Shown here: one piece after another, positions 32,681-41,658 of the stretch
How the letters are laid out: every line of letters begins with the position of its first letter
Position numbering within the stretch: the first letter of the stretch is position 1
Assembly: GCF_000732625.1 (NCBI RefSeq)
Contig: NZ_JPJI01000023.1
Coordinates: 248,001-312,000, forward strand
DNA length: 64,000 nt
From: Nonlabens ulvanivorans
Lineage (GTDB): Bacteria > Bacteroidota > Bacteroidia > Flavobacteriales > Flavobacteriaceae
Reading direction: 5' to 3'
Notes under the pieces: model-generated
Database searches by the model: none
The model's input: the letters and a program-made list of their open reading frames with translations, nothing else
What the model was told of the DNA's origin: nothing
Position numbers and translations under genes: made by a program

Positions 32681-33866
32681 TAAAAAATTAGTAATAGCCT
32701 ATAGTGGCGGACTGGATACCTCATATTGTGCCGTATATCTTTCACAAGATCTAGGTTATGAAGTGCATGCCGTGTGTGTGAATACAGGTGGTTTTACTCA
32801 AGAAGACCTTAAAACTATAGAATCTAACGCTTATAAAATGGGCGTGAGCACTTTTAAAGCAATAGATGCTGTCAGCACTTTTTATGATAAAGTCGTTAAG
32901 TATTTGATTTATGGAAACGTGTTGAAGAACAATACATATCCGCTATCGGTAAGTGCAGAGCGTATTGTGCAAGCCATTGAGATTATAGAATATGCAAAAA
33001 CCATAGACGCACAATTTATCGCTCATGGAAGTACTGGCGCCGGAAATGATCAAGTACGTTTTGATATGATTTTTCAAACTCTAGCACCACATATAGAAAT
33101 TATTACACCTATAAGAGATGGTAAACTATCACGTAAACAAGAGATAGATTATCTCATAGAAAACGGAATAGCCATGTCTTGGGAAAAGTCTCAATATTCT
33201 GTCAATAAAGGACTGTGGGGAACTAGTGTCGGTGGAGCAGAAACTCTGACCTCGCTCAAAGCATTACCAGAAGAAGCCTATCCATCACAACTTCAAAAAG
33301 AAGGAAAGGAACAAGTGAAACTCACCTTTAAAAAAGGAGAGTTAATCGCTGTAAATGGGAAAGAGCAATCTTCAGAACTGGCTATACAACAACTCAATGA
33401 TCTTGCTTCTTCATATGCTATAGGTAGAGATATCCATGTAGGCGATACCATAGTAGGTATGAAAGGTAGAGTAGGTTTTGAAGCCGCAGCAGCGTTGATT
33501 ACTATCAAAGCACATCATTTATTAGAAAAGCATACACTTACTAAATGGCAGTTACAGCACAAAGATTATCTGTGTAGTTTTTACGGTATGCACCTGCATG
33601 AAGGTCAGTACCTCGATCCTGTAATGCGCGACATGGAGGCTTTCTTAGAAAGTAGTCAGGTTAAAGTTACTGGAGATGTTTATGTCACTTTACAACCTTA
33701 TCACTTTACTCTGGACGGTATAGAATCGGCAAACGATTTAATGAATGCAAAATTCGGTACTTATGGAGAAGAGAATAAAGCATGGACAGCAAGTGAGGCC
33801 AAAGGTTTTATCAAGATCATAGGTAACAGCAATAAGATTTATAACCAGATACATCAAGAATCATGA
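32670..33866 (+). CDS. argG: Argininosuccinate synthase
   Basis: A 398-aa enzyme joining citrulline and aspartate with ATP, the penultimate step of arginine synthesis. The ATP pyrophosphatase P-loop is LVIAYSGGLDTSYCAVYL at the N-terminus; HGSTGAGNDQVRFD (about residue 114) and GLWGTSVGG are the other typical segments. It overlaps the GNAT gene by 11 nt and argC by 4 nt, so the genes are translationally coupled. Confidence 0.96.
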   Translation: MNNNKKLVIAYSGGLDTSYCAVYLSQDLGYEVHAVCVNTGGFTQEDLKTIESNAYKMGVSTFKAIDAVSTFYDKVVKYLIYGNVLKNNTYPLSVSAERIVQAIEIIEYAKTIDAQFIAHGSTGAGNDQVRFDMIFQTLAPHIEIITPIRDGKLSRKQEIDYLIENGIAMSWEKSQYSVNKGLWGTSVGGAETLTSLKALPEEAYPSQLQKEGKEQVKLTFKKGELIAVNGKEQSSELAIQQLNDLASSYAIGRDIHVGDTIVGMKGRVGFEAAAALITIKAHHLLEKHTLTKWQLQHKDYLCSFYGMHLHEGQYLDPVMRDMEAFLESSQVKVTGDVYVTLQPYHFTLDGIESANDLMNAKFGTYGEENKAWTASEAKGFIKIIGNSNKIYNQIHQES

Positions 33867-34840
33867 TTAAAGCAGGAATAATAGGTGGTGCAGGTTACAC
33901 AGCAGGAGAATTAATAAGACTTTTAATTCACCATGATGAGGTAGCCATAGATTTTATATACTCGACTTCAAACGCTGGCAATGCGGTGAGTGATGTGCAT
34001 CAAGACCTTTTAGGTACTACAGATTTGGTGTTTACAAGCCAGTTAAATAACAATGTAGATGTTTTGTTTTTATGTCTAGGCCATGGCAATTCAAAATCTT
34101 TTTTAGAGAAGCATCAATTTTCAACGAGTACAAAAATTATCGATTTAAGTAATGATTTTAGATTGATGGAATATGCACGCTTTCGCGAAAGCGAGTTCAC
34201 ATATGGACTGTGCGAGTATCAAAAAGAAGAGATTAAAAAAGCTACTCATGTGGCAAATCCAGGATGTTTTGCAACAGCCATACAACTTGCTATTTTACCA
34301 CTAGCTGTACAGCAATTGATAAAAGAAGATGTGCATGTAAATGCGGTTACTGGTGCAACTGGTGCAGGTACAAGTCTGTCACCTACAACACATTTCACAT
34401 GGAGAGATAATAATTTCTCACACTATAAAGCTTTTACGCATCAGCATCTAGGAGAAATAAATCAGACTTTAAAACAGTCGCAACAAGATTTTAATTCTAA
34501 TGTGTTATTTGTGCCTAATCGTGGTGATTTCAGTAGAGGGATTTTTGCGACAGCTTATACTAAAATAGACCTATCACTAGAAGAAATAAAAGACTTTTAT
34601 AAGGACTACTATAAAGACTCACCATTTGTATTTGTGTCTGATAAAGAAGTGCATTTAAAGCAAGTAGTTAATACTAATAAGTGTCTTATTCATCTACATA
34701 AGCATAATAACATTTTATTGATAACGAGTGTCATCGATAACTTATTAAAAGGTGCGTCTGGACAGGCAGTACAAAATATGAACTTGATGTATGATTTTCC
34801 AGAGGATCAAGGTTTACAACTTAAAGCCAACTTTTTTTAA
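33863..34840 (+). CDS. argC: N-acetyl(succinyl)-gamma-glutamyl-phosphate reductase
   Basis: A 325-aa NADPH-dependent reductase of N-acyl-glutamyl phosphate to the semialdehyde. The Rossmann start GIIGGAGYTAGELIRLL and the catalytic Cys in VANPGCFATAIQLAILPL (about residue 136) are diagnostic, and HQHLGEI carries the second catalytic His. The palindrome at 34179-34192 lies inside and encodes RFRES in the variable loop before TYGLCEYQ. Start overlaps the argG stop (ATGA). Confidence 0.95.
   Translation: MIKAGIIGGAGYTAGELIRLLIHHDEVAIDFIYSTSNAGNAVSDVHQDLLGTTDLVFTSQLNNNVDVLFLCLGHGNSKSFLEKHQFSTSTKIIDLSNDFRLMEYARFRESEFTYGLCEYQKEEIKKATHVANPGCFATAIQLAILPLAVQQLIKEDVHVNAVTGATGAGTSLSPTTHFTWRDNNFSHYKAFTHQHLGEINQTLKQSQQDFNSNVLFVPNRGDFSRGIFATAYTKIDLSLEEIKDFYKDYYKDSPFVFVSDKEVHLKQVVNTNKCLIHLHKHNNILLITSVIDNLLKGASGQAVQNMNLMYDFPEDQGLQLKANFF
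34179..34192. repeat. Iterated palindrome GCTTTCGCGAAAGC, copy 7
   Basis: Exact copy inside argC, read as RFRES; the only copy in the window in this reading phase. Confidence 0.95.
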
Positions 34841-34850
34841 ACTCAAAATC

Positions 34851-35651
34851 ATGAAAATAGCCATAATAGGAACTGGTAATTTAGGCCGCTCCATCGCAAA
34901 GGGATTGATTCATAATAATGCAATAACGACATTGTATTTAACTAAAAGGAATCTAGAAGATCTAGAGTTTTTTCAAGATTATTCTGGCGTGTTTTTGACT
35001 GCAGATAATGAAGAAGCAATCAAGAAATCTGACATTATCATATTTGCGGTGCAGCCAGCACATTTTACTGATATTCTAGAAACAACTAAAGATTTATTTA
35101 ATGAGAACCATGTGTTGATATCGACGATAACTGGTTTTACGGTAGATAAAATAGAGGCAATTGTAGGTTCACATCAGCATGTGATTAGGGCAATGCCTAA
35201 TACAGCGATCGCGGTTGGTAAATCGATGACCTGTCTGTGTCATAATGAAAAAGGGACTCTTAGAATAAAAGTAGCTCAGGCTATTTTTAATCGTTTGGGA
35301 ACCACCCTAGTTATTCCAGAAACACAAATGCAAGCTGCAACCGTGGTATGTGCTAGTGGAATAGCTTTCTGGATGCGATTAATAAGAGCGAGTACACAAG
35401 CCGCTATTCAGTTAGGTTTTGACGCTAGCGAGGCACAATTATTAGCAATGCATACTGCCGAAGGTGCTGCAAGTTTATTAATAACAACAGGCAACCACCC
35501 AGAACAAGAGATCGATAAAGTTACCACGCCCAAAGGTTGCACCATAGAAGGTTTAAACGAGATGGAACATAAAGGATTGAGCAGTTCGCTTATTCAAGGA
35601 ATGATAGCTTCTTTTCAAAAAATTAATACGATTAAAGAAAAACAGATATGA
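34851..35651 (+). CDS. proC: Pyrroline-5-carboxylate reductase family protein
   Basis: A 266-aa NAD(P)H-dependent reductase. I use the ATG at 34851, which gives the proper Rossmann start MKIAIIGTGNLGRSIAKGLI; the longer frame from 34791 would overlap argC. The MPNTAIAVGKSMTCLC segment and the C-terminal EQEIDKVTTPKGCTIEGLNEME match the P5CR signature. ProC normally makes proline from pyrroline-5-carboxylate; within an arginine operon it may link glutamate semialdehyde or ornithine to proline. Confidence 0.9.
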   Translation: MKIAIIGTGNLGRSIAKGLIHNNAITTLYLTKRNLEDLEFFQDYSGVFLTADNEEAIKKSDIIIFAVQPAHFTDILETTKDLFNENHVLISTITGFTVDKIEAIVGSHQHVIRAMPNTAIAVGKSMTCLCHNEKGTLRIKVAQAIFNRLGTTLVIPETQMQAATVVCASGIAFWMRLIRASTQAAIQLGFDASEAQLLAMHTAEGAASLLITTGNHPEQEIDKVTTPKGCTIEGLNEMEHKGLSSSLIQGMIASFQKINTIKEKQI

Positions 35652-36772
35652 GTTTATTTGATGTTTATCCACTTTTTGATGTGACGCCCGTGCGTGCACA
35701 AGATGTTTATGTTTATGATCATAATGATGTCGAGTATCTAGATTTATATGGTGGTCATGCTGTTATTTCTATAGGTCATTCTCATCCAGAATACGTAAAT
35801 AATATAAGTGAGCAAGTTTCTAAGATAGGCTTTTACAGTAATGCGGTTCAAAACCCATTGCAAGAAGCGCTTGCTCATCAATTAGTTGACTTTTCTGGTT
35901 GTAAAGATTACCAACTATTCATGTGCAATTCTGGTGCAGAGGCAAATGAAAACGCATTAAAACTAGCCTCTTTTTATAATGGAAAGCATAAAGTAATCGC
36001 TTTTAAAAATGGTTTTCATGGTCGTACATCTGCAGCGGTGGCGGCTACAGATAATGCAAAAATTATCGCACCATTAAATGCACAACAAGAAGTAGAAATT
36101 ATTGAATTAGGAGATCTGGAAGCTGTAGAAAAAGCACTAGATAAGAATAACGTTTGTGCGGTGATTGTAGAATGTATTCAAGGAGTAGGTGGTCTAGATG
36201 AAGATACTACTGTATTTTATCAAGGTTTGCAAGCTTTATGTCGTCAGTACAATACTTCTTTTATTGCAGATGAGGTGCAATCTGGTTTTGGTAGAACTGG
36301 TGATTTTTTTGCATTTCAAAAACATGGACTAGAACCAGATATTATTTCAATGGCAAAAGGTATGGGAAATGGGTTTCCTGTAGGTGGTATTTTGATCCAT
36401 CCACAAATTAAGGCTTCTTATGGATTGCTGGGTACTACTTTTGGCGGTAATCATCTAGCATGCACCGCAGTTTCTACGGTGCTAGATGTTATAGAAAAGG
36501 AGCAATTAATGGATAATGCAAAAGCAGTATCTGCTCACTTTTTAAAAAGAGCTCAAGAATTACCACAGGTTAAAAATGTAAAAGGACGCGGATTAATGTT
36601 AGGACTAGAATTTGATTTTCCTATTACGACAATAAGAAAGAACATTCTGTTTAATCATCACATTTTTACTGGTAGTGCAAAGAATCCTAACGTGATAAGA
36701 ATTTTGCCGCCATTAACGATTAAAGAATCTCATATCGATTTATTCTTTGACGCTTTAAAAGCCGAATTATGA
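35648..36772 (+). CDS. argD: Acetyl(succinyl)ornithine aminotransferase
   Basis: A 374-aa class III PLP aminotransferase making N-acylornithine from the N-acyl semialdehyde. Landmarks: CNSGAEANENALKLA, FHGRTSAAVAAT, FIADEVQSGFGRTG (PLP-binding Asp) and the Schiff-base Lys in ISMAKGMGNGFPVGG. It overlaps proC by 4 nt and argF' by 4 nt within the operon. Confidence 0.95.
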   Translation: MSLFDVYPLFDVTPVRAQDVYVYDHNDVEYLDLYGGHAVISIGHSHPEYVNNISEQVSKIGFYSNAVQNPLQEALAHQLVDFSGCKDYQLFMCNSGAEANENALKLASFYNGKHKVIAFKNGFHGRTSAAVAATDNAKIIAPLNAQQEVEIIELGDLEAVEKALDKNNVCAVIVECIQGVGGLDEDTTVFYQGLQALCRQYNTSFIADEVQSGFGRTGDFFAFQKHGLEPDIISMAKGMGNGFPVGGILIHPQIKASYGLLGTTFGGNHLACTAVSTVLDVIEKEQLMDNAKAVSAHFLKRAQELPQVKNVKGRGLMLGLEFDFPITTIRKNILFNHHIFTGSAKNPNVIRILPPLTIKESHIDLFFDALKAEL

Positions 36773-37707
36773 AAAAATACACTGAACTTAAAGATATAAA
36801 AGACCTCTCTCAAATAGTTGAAGAGGCAATTGCACTCAAGCAAGCACCATTTGAATTTAAACATCTAGGTAAGAACAAAACTCTAGTAATGTTGTTTTTT
36901 AATGCGAGTTTAAGAACACGATTAAGCACAGAAAAAGCAGCAAAGAATCTAGGGTTAGAAGTGCAAATATTAAATGTGAATGATTCTTGGAAACTAGAAT
37001 TTGATGATGGAACGGTGATGAATGCAGACACTTCTGAACATGTAAAAGAAGCTGCTCAGGTCATCTCTCAATATGCAGATGTGATTGCGGTAAGAGCTTT
37101 TCCTTCTTTAGTTGATAAAGAAAAGGATGCTCAAGAAATAGTCCTAAATAGTTTTATAAAATATGCGTCTGTACCTATTGTAAATATGGAAAGTGCAACA
37201 GCTCATCCTTTACAAGCTCTTGCAGATGTTATTACTCTGGAAGAATTGAAAACCAAGAAAAAGCCCAAAGTCGTTATTTCTTGGGCGCCACATCCCAAAG
37301 CCTTGCCGCAAGCAGTGGCAAACTCATTTATTGAAGTGATGCAAATGGCAAACGTAGATTTTACGATTACGCATCCGCAGGGATATGAATTATCTGATGC
37401 GATTGTAAAAGATACACCGGTGATTTATGATCAGGAAAAAGCTTTGAAAGAAGCCGACTTTGTCTATGTGAAAAACTGGAGCAGTTATACTGATTATGGT
37501 AAGGTTTTAAGTCAAGACGCTAGCTGGATGATGACTCAGGAAAAATTAGGTAATGCAAAATTTATGCACTGTCTTCCTGTAAGAAGAAATGTTGTGGTAG
37601 AAGATGCTGTGCTAGTTAGTGAGAACTCTATCGTCATCCACCAGGCTAATAATAGAACCTATGCAGCTCAAGTAGTTTTAAAAAATATTTTAGAAAACAT
37701 AGAATAA
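36769..37707 (+). CDS. argF': N-acyl-L-ornithine carbamoyltransferase (AOTC/SOTC type)
   Basis: A 312-aa transcarbamylase. The carbamoyl-phosphate motif is FFNASLRTRLST (about residue 43) rather than the STRTR form of ordinary ornithine carbamoyltransferase, and the C-terminal HCLPVRRNVVV fits the N-acylornithine class. Overall it matches the Bacteroides succinylornithine enzyme as I recall it (HPLQALADVITLEE, WAPHPKALPQAVANSF). At the specificity position, Glu92 in the Xanthomonas acetylornithine enzyme and Pro90 in the Bacteroides succinylornithine enzyme, this protein has Ser89 in ADTSEH. Substrate is therefore ambiguous. One-base overlap (TAATG) with argB. Confidence 0.9.
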   Translation: MKKYTELKDIKDLSQIVEEAIALKQAPFEFKHLGKNKTLVMLFFNASLRTRLSTEKAAKNLGLEVQILNVNDSWKLEFDDGTVMNADTSEHVKEAAQVISQYADVIAVRAFPSLVDKEKDAQEIVLNSFIKYASVPIVNMESATAHPLQALADVITLEELKTKKKPKVVISWAPHPKALPQAVANSFIEVMQMANVDFTITHPQGYELSDAIVKDTPVIYDQEKALKEADFVYVKNWSSYTDYGKVLSQDASWMMTQEKLGNAKFMHCLPVRRNVVVEDAVLVSENSIVIHQANNRTYAAQVVLKNILENIE

Positions 37708-38483
37708 TGGAACAGCTTAAAGTTATAAAAATAGGTGGACACATTATCAATGACCAGCAAGCACTAGATGATTTTTTAACCACATTTACTGCGATAAAAG
37801 GGCTGAAAGTTCTTATTCATGGAGGTGGAAAAGTAGCTACAGAATTAGCTCAAAAAATGAATCTTGAAGTAACAATGATCGATGGCCGTCGCATCACTGA
37901 TTCAGAAACACTAGACATTGCTACTATGGTTTATGCTGGTAAAGTAAATAAAACCATTGTAGCAAAGTTACAAGCTAAGAAGTGTAATGCTATAGGATTT
38001 ACAGGAGCTGATGGGAATACTATTTTGTCTAAAAAACGAGATGTAGAAGAGGTAGATTTTGGTTATGTTGGAGATGTTGTAAAGGTAGATACAGAGATTG
38101 TTGAGGTGTTGCTTTCGCGAAAGCGTACTCCAGTATTTTGCGCCATAACGCACGACGGACATGGTCAATTATTAAATACAAATGCAGATACTCTTGCGGC
38201 TGAACTCGCTATAGCACTAGCCAAAAACTATGAAACAGAACTGTATTACTGTTTTGAGAAAAAAGGAGTTTTGCAGAATATCACAGATGAAGATTCTGTA
38301 ATTAAGAATATCAATTTAGAAAATTATCAAGATTTAAAATCTCAAGGGATTATTGCCGACGGAATGCTGCCTAAAATGCAAAATTGTTTTCATGCTATTC
38401 AAAATGGCGTGCAAAAAGTATGTGTAGGATTGCCAGATATGCTTCAAAATTCAAACAGTTTATTCACAACAATATCGAACTAA
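37707..38483 (+). CDS. argB: N-acetyl(succinyl)glutamate kinase
   Basis: A 258-aa amino-acid kinase phosphorylating N-acylglutamate. The start VIKIGGHIIND and LIHGGGKVATELAQKM are the phosphate and glutamate loops; GFTGADGNTILSKKRD and the C-terminal GIIADGMLPKMQNCFHAI complete the family pattern. The feedback-arginine N-terminal helix of arginine-inhibited NAGKs is absent, suggesting no direct feedback at this step. The palindrome 38111-38124 encodes LSRKR between VEVL and TPVFCAITHDG. Confidence 0.94.
   Translation: MEQLKVIKIGGHIINDQQALDDFLTTFTAIKGLKVLIHGGGKVATELAQKMNLEVTMIDGRRITDSETLDIATMVYAGKVNKTIVAKLQAKKCNAIGFTGADGNTILSKKRDVEEVDFGYVGDVVKVDTEIVEVLLSRKRTPVFCAITHDGHGQLLNTNADTLAAELAIALAKNYETELYYCFEKKGVLQNITDEDSVIKNINLENYQDLKSQGIIADGMLPKMQNCFHAIQNGVQKVCVGLPDMLQNSNSLFTTISN
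38111..38124. repeat. Iterated palindrome GCTTTCGCGAAAGC, copy 8
   Basis: Exact copy inside argB, read as LSRKR. Confidence 0.95.
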
Positions 38484-39547
38484 TGAAACATCAAGATTTA
38501 AAAAAAGAGGCTCTAGAATTGTTGAAAAAAATGATTGAAACACAATCGTTTTCTAGTGAAGAAGAAGGAACTGCTCTACTGATAGAATCATGGTTTAATA
38601 ATCATGAAATTCCATTTAAAAGAGACCATCATAATATATGGGCGACTAATAAATATTTTGAAAAAGGGAAACCTACGTTATTATTAAACTCACATCACGA
38701 TACGGTACAACCTAATAAAGCCTACACAAAAGATCCATTTAGAGCAATAGTTGAAGATGGTAAGTTATACGGTCTAGGCAGTAATGATGCTGGTGGTTGT
38801 CTGGTTTCCTTAATAGCTACGTTTACTCATTTTTATAAGCAAAAAGATCTAAAATATAACCTTGTCATAGTCGCTAGCGCCGAAGAGGAAAGTAGCGGCC
38901 CAAATGGTTTAAATAGTATGCTAGATATCATACCACATATAGATGTTGCTATTGTAGGCGAGCCTACTTTAATGAATCTAGCAGTCGCTGAAAAAGGATT
39001 GGTCGTTTTTGATGCTAAAATAAAAGGGACGCCAGGACACGCGGCTCACCCCAATGATAATAATTCGATTTACAATTCTATAGAAGTTTTAAAATGGTTT
39101 CAAGATTTTAAGTTTGACAAATCATCTGAGGCATTAGGTGATGTAAAAATGACGGTAACGCAAATTAAAGCTGGCGTGCAACATAATGCTGTGCCGTCAG
39201 AGGTAGAACTGGTCATTGATGTAAGAGTCAATGATAAATACAGCAATCAAGAGATCGCAGAAATGCTGAAAGAACAGTCGCCTTGTGATGAAATTATTGC
39301 ACGAGGTTTGCGATTAAATTCTTCTTCTATTCCTGTAGAACATGAGTTGGTGCAAGCAGGAATAGCGATGGGAAGAACCACTTATGGATCACCTACTTTA
39401 TCAGATCAGGCGTGTTTAAGTTGTCCTTCTTTAAAATTAGGTCCTGGCGATAGCACACGATCTCACAGCGCTGATGAGTTTATTTATCTAGAAGAGATTG
39501 AAGAAGGCATCGATATATACATCAATTTATTAACGAGTATTTTTTAA
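38483..39547 (+). CDS. argE: N-acetyl(succinyl)-citrulline/ornithine deacylase (M20 family)
   Basis: A 354-aa M20 zinc amidohydrolase. The ATG at 38483 shares one base with the argB stop (TAATG); the longer frame from 38384 would run back into argB and is rejected. Metal motifs are LLLNSHHDTVQP (His, Asp), GLGSNDAGGCLVS (bridging Asp), ASAEEESSGPNG (catalytic Glu pair) and IVGEPT. In the N-acylornithine transcarbamylase pathway the physiological substrate should be N-acylcitrulline rather than N-acetylornithine. Confidence 0.92.
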   Translation: MKHQDLKKEALELLKKMIETQSFSSEEEGTALLIESWFNNHEIPFKRDHHNIWATNKYFEKGKPTLLLNSHHDTVQPNKAYTKDPFRAIVEDGKLYGLGSNDAGGCLVSLIATFTHFYKQKDLKYNLVIVASAEEESSGPNGLNSMLDIIPHIDVAIVGEPTLMNLAVAEKGLVVFDAKIKGTPGHAAHPNDNNSIYNSIEVLKWFQDFKFDKSSEALGDVKMTVTQIKAGVQHNAVPSEVELVIDVRVNDKYSNQEIAEMLKEQSPCDEIIARGLRLNSSSIPVEHELVQAGIAMGRTTYGSPTLSDQACLSCPSLKLGPGDSTRSHSADEFIYLEEIEEGIDIYINLLTSIF

Positions 39548-39557
39548 AGATAGAATT

Positions 39558-40835
39558 ATGAAACTTTGGGATAAAGGAATTGCGATAGATAAAAAAATGG
39601 AACAGTTTACAGTAGGTAATGATCGCGAGATTGATCTACATATTGCTCCTTATGATGTAATAGCATCTCGTGCACATGCTAGAATGCTAGCAAAGATTAA
39701 TATCATTTCTAGCGAAGAGTTAAAACAATTAGAATCTGGACTGGATGCGATTGCATTACAAATAGAAGAAGGCACTTTTATTATTGATGATCAGTTTGAA
39801 GATGTACATTCTAAAATTGAGCACGAACTGACTTTACAACTGGGCGAAGTAGGGAAGAAGATTCACTCGGCTAGATCTAGAAATGATCAAGTTCTAGTGG
39901 CGTTACAATTGTATTACAAAGAGGCACTGGGACAAACGAGAACTAGTATAAAGACATTGTTTGATACATTATTAGATTTAGCCGAGTTACATAAGGATCA
40001 ATTGTTACCAGGTTACACTCATTTACAGGTGGCGATGCCATCATCATTTGGTTTGTGGTTCTCGTCTTATGCAGAGTTGCTGGTGGATGATGTATATGTT
40101 CTAGACGCTACGATGCGTATTGTAGATCAAAATCCGTTAGGAAGTGCTGCAGGTTATGGAAGTTCTTTTCCTATCGATAGAGAATTCACTACTCAAGAAA
40201 TGGGTTTTGCAGCGTTAAAGTATAATGTAGTTGCTGCACAACTCACTAGAGGTAAAAATGAACGAAGTATAGCTGCTTCTTTATCAAACGTGGCAAATAC
40301 ACTTTCTAGATTTGCGATGGACATCTGTTTGTATATGAGTCAGAATTTTGGGTTTATAAGTTTTCCAGATGAGTTAACGACAGGTAGTAGCATCATGCCG
40401 CATAAAAAGAATCCAGATGTCTTTGAATTGATACGTGGTAAGTGCAATAAAATACAAGCTTTACAAACTGAAATGTTATTGATAACAAACAATTTACCTA
40501 GTGGTTATCACAGAGATTTTCAATTGCTCAAAGAGAATGTGATCGCTTCTTTTGTAGAATTAAATGACATTCTAGAAATCTTTAATTACTCTATAAAGAA
40601 AATTATAGTAAAGGAAATTGACCTTAGTGATGAGAAATATCAATATCTATTTACTGTAGATAATATCAGTAATCTAGTGGTAGATGGAGCATCTTTCAGA
40701 GAAGCGTATAAAACGATAGGTGAGCAGGTTGAGAATGGAACGTATGTTCCAGATACATCAAAGCACCATACTCATATAGGTAGTATTCATAACTTATCAT
40801 TGAGTCATATTAGAGAAAAGTTCCCTATAGAGTGA
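39558..40835 (+). CDS. argH: Argininosuccinate lyase
   Basis: A 425-aa fumarase/aspartase-superfamily enzyme releasing arginine and fumarate, the last step of the pathway. The family signature GSSIMPHKKNPDVFELIRG (about residue 277), HSARSRNDQV (about residue 112) and GYTHLQVAMP carry the conserved catalytic residues. It begins 10 nt after argE and is the last gene of the operon. No strong terminator is visible directly after it. Confidence 0.96.
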   Translation: MKLWDKGIAIDKKMEQFTVGNDREIDLHIAPYDVIASRAHARMLAKINIISSEELKQLESGLDAIALQIEEGTFIIDDQFEDVHSKIEHELTLQLGEVGKKIHSARSRNDQVLVALQLYYKEALGQTRTSIKTLFDTLLDLAELHKDQLLPGYTHLQVAMPSSFGLWFSSYAELLVDDVYVLDATMRIVDQNPLGSAAGYGSSFPIDREFTTQEMGFAALKYNVVAAQLTRGKNERSIAASLSNVANTLSRFAMDICLYMSQNFGFISFPDELTTGSSIMPHKKNPDVFELIRGKCNKIQALQTEMLLITNNLPSGYHRDFQLLKENVIASFVELNDILEIFNYSIKKIIVKEIDLSDEKYQYLFTVDNISNLVVDGASFREAYKTIGEQVENGTYVPDTSKHHTHIGSIHNLSLSHIREKFPIE

Positions 40836-40968
40836 TTTATTTGTTAATTTAATTCATAAAAAATAATGTAAACAAGCTTTTTTTGTGAATCCATTATAAT
40901 TAAGTCGTTAAATAGTGCTAAAGTCATTTATTTTATTACAATTCGTTAATATCTTTAAAATAAAAACT

Positions 40969-41100
40969 ATGAAAAAGTTCTTTAAAGTATTGACCGTCGC
41001 GCAGCTCGCTTTTCAAGCTTACAACTACTATATGGAACATAAGCGCAATAAAGAGGTCAAAGAGATGAAACGCCAACTAAACGAATCACTAACTAAATAA
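40969..41100 (+). CDS. Small basic protein with N-terminal hydrophobic stretch, hypothetical
   Basis: A 43-aa protein starting MKKFFKVLTVAQLAFQAYNY and ending RQLNESLTK. I prefer the ATG at 40969 over the upstream frame beginning at 40915, because the extension adds an AT-rich low-complexity stretch. A short amphipathic or hydrophobic segment is followed by a charged helix (EHKRNKEVKEMKRQ). It lies 11 nt before the DUF2383 gene and is probably cotranscribed; a stress-related role by association only. Confidence 0.6.
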   Translation: MKKFFKVLTVAQLAFQAYNYYMEHKRNKEVKEMKRQLNESLTK

Positions 41101-41111
41101 AATTAACCACT

Positions 41112-41588
41112 ATGGAAACTACAAGAGAAGAAGCTCACAGAAAATCACATGATGCCACTGTAAATGCATTAAATGCTTTACTTGAGAAAAATTATGATGC
41201 AGAACAAGGCTATAAAAATGCACTCACTGATGTGAAGAGTGATAATTTGAAAACTTATTTTATGCGACAAGCAGCACATCGTAGTCAATATGCAAATGAA
41301 TTAGACGCATCATTAAGACTTTTAAATGCTACACCAGTAGAAAAAGGAAGTGCCACAGCAGCAGCACATCGCACGTGGATGGATTTCAAGACAGCATTTA
41401 CTGGTAAAAATGATGAAGCTATTTTAGAAGAATGCATACGCGGAGATAAAGCTGCCGTTCAAGAATACAAGGATGTATTAGAAAACCAAGATTATTTGCA
41501 CGAGTATAAGGACGTAGTCCGCAATCAATTAAGTGGAATAGAAAATACACTACAAACGATAAAAGGATTAGAAGATATAGTAGATTAA
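41112..41588 (+). CDS. PA2169-family four-helix-bundle protein (DUF2383)
   Basis: A 158-aa ferritin-like four-helix-bundle protein. The repeated helical segments NALNALLEKNYDAEQGYKNA, YFMRQAAHRSQYANELDA, AHRTWMDFKTAFTG and ILEECIRGDKAAVQEYKDVL are typical of DUF2383/PA2169 proteins, which appear in stress-response contexts. Glu and His residues suggest a ferritin-like fold, but no di-iron site can be asserted. Followed by a strong bidirectional terminator. Confidence 0.88.
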   Translation: METTREEAHRKSHDATVNALNALLEKNYDAEQGYKNALTDVKSDNLKTYFMRQAAHRSQYANELDASLRLLNATPVEKGSATAAAHRTWMDFKTAFTGKNDEAILEECIRGDKAAVQEYKDVLENQDYLHEYKDVVRNQLSGIENTLQTIKGLEDIVD

Positions 41589-41607
41589 TAATATTTTCAG
41601 ATTAAAT

Positions 41608-41640
41608 CAAAAAGCCAGTAATATGATTACTGGCTTTTTG
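41608..41640. terminator. Bidirectional terminator
   Basis: CAAAAAGCCAGTAAT (41608-41622) and ATTACTGGCTTTTTG (41626-41640) form a 15-bp perfect stem with a 3-nt loop, between the DUF2383 gene and the convergent FAD protein gene. Confidence 0.93.
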
Positions 41641-41658
41641 ATTTTTAATGAAATCATG

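Noticed and set aside
34791-34850. Longer N-terminus for proC, and likewise for argE (38384) and ctlX (1780)
   Set aside because: The extensions overlap upstream genes deeply and precede the true Rossmann, M20 or pentein start; internal ATGs coupled to upstream stops are better.
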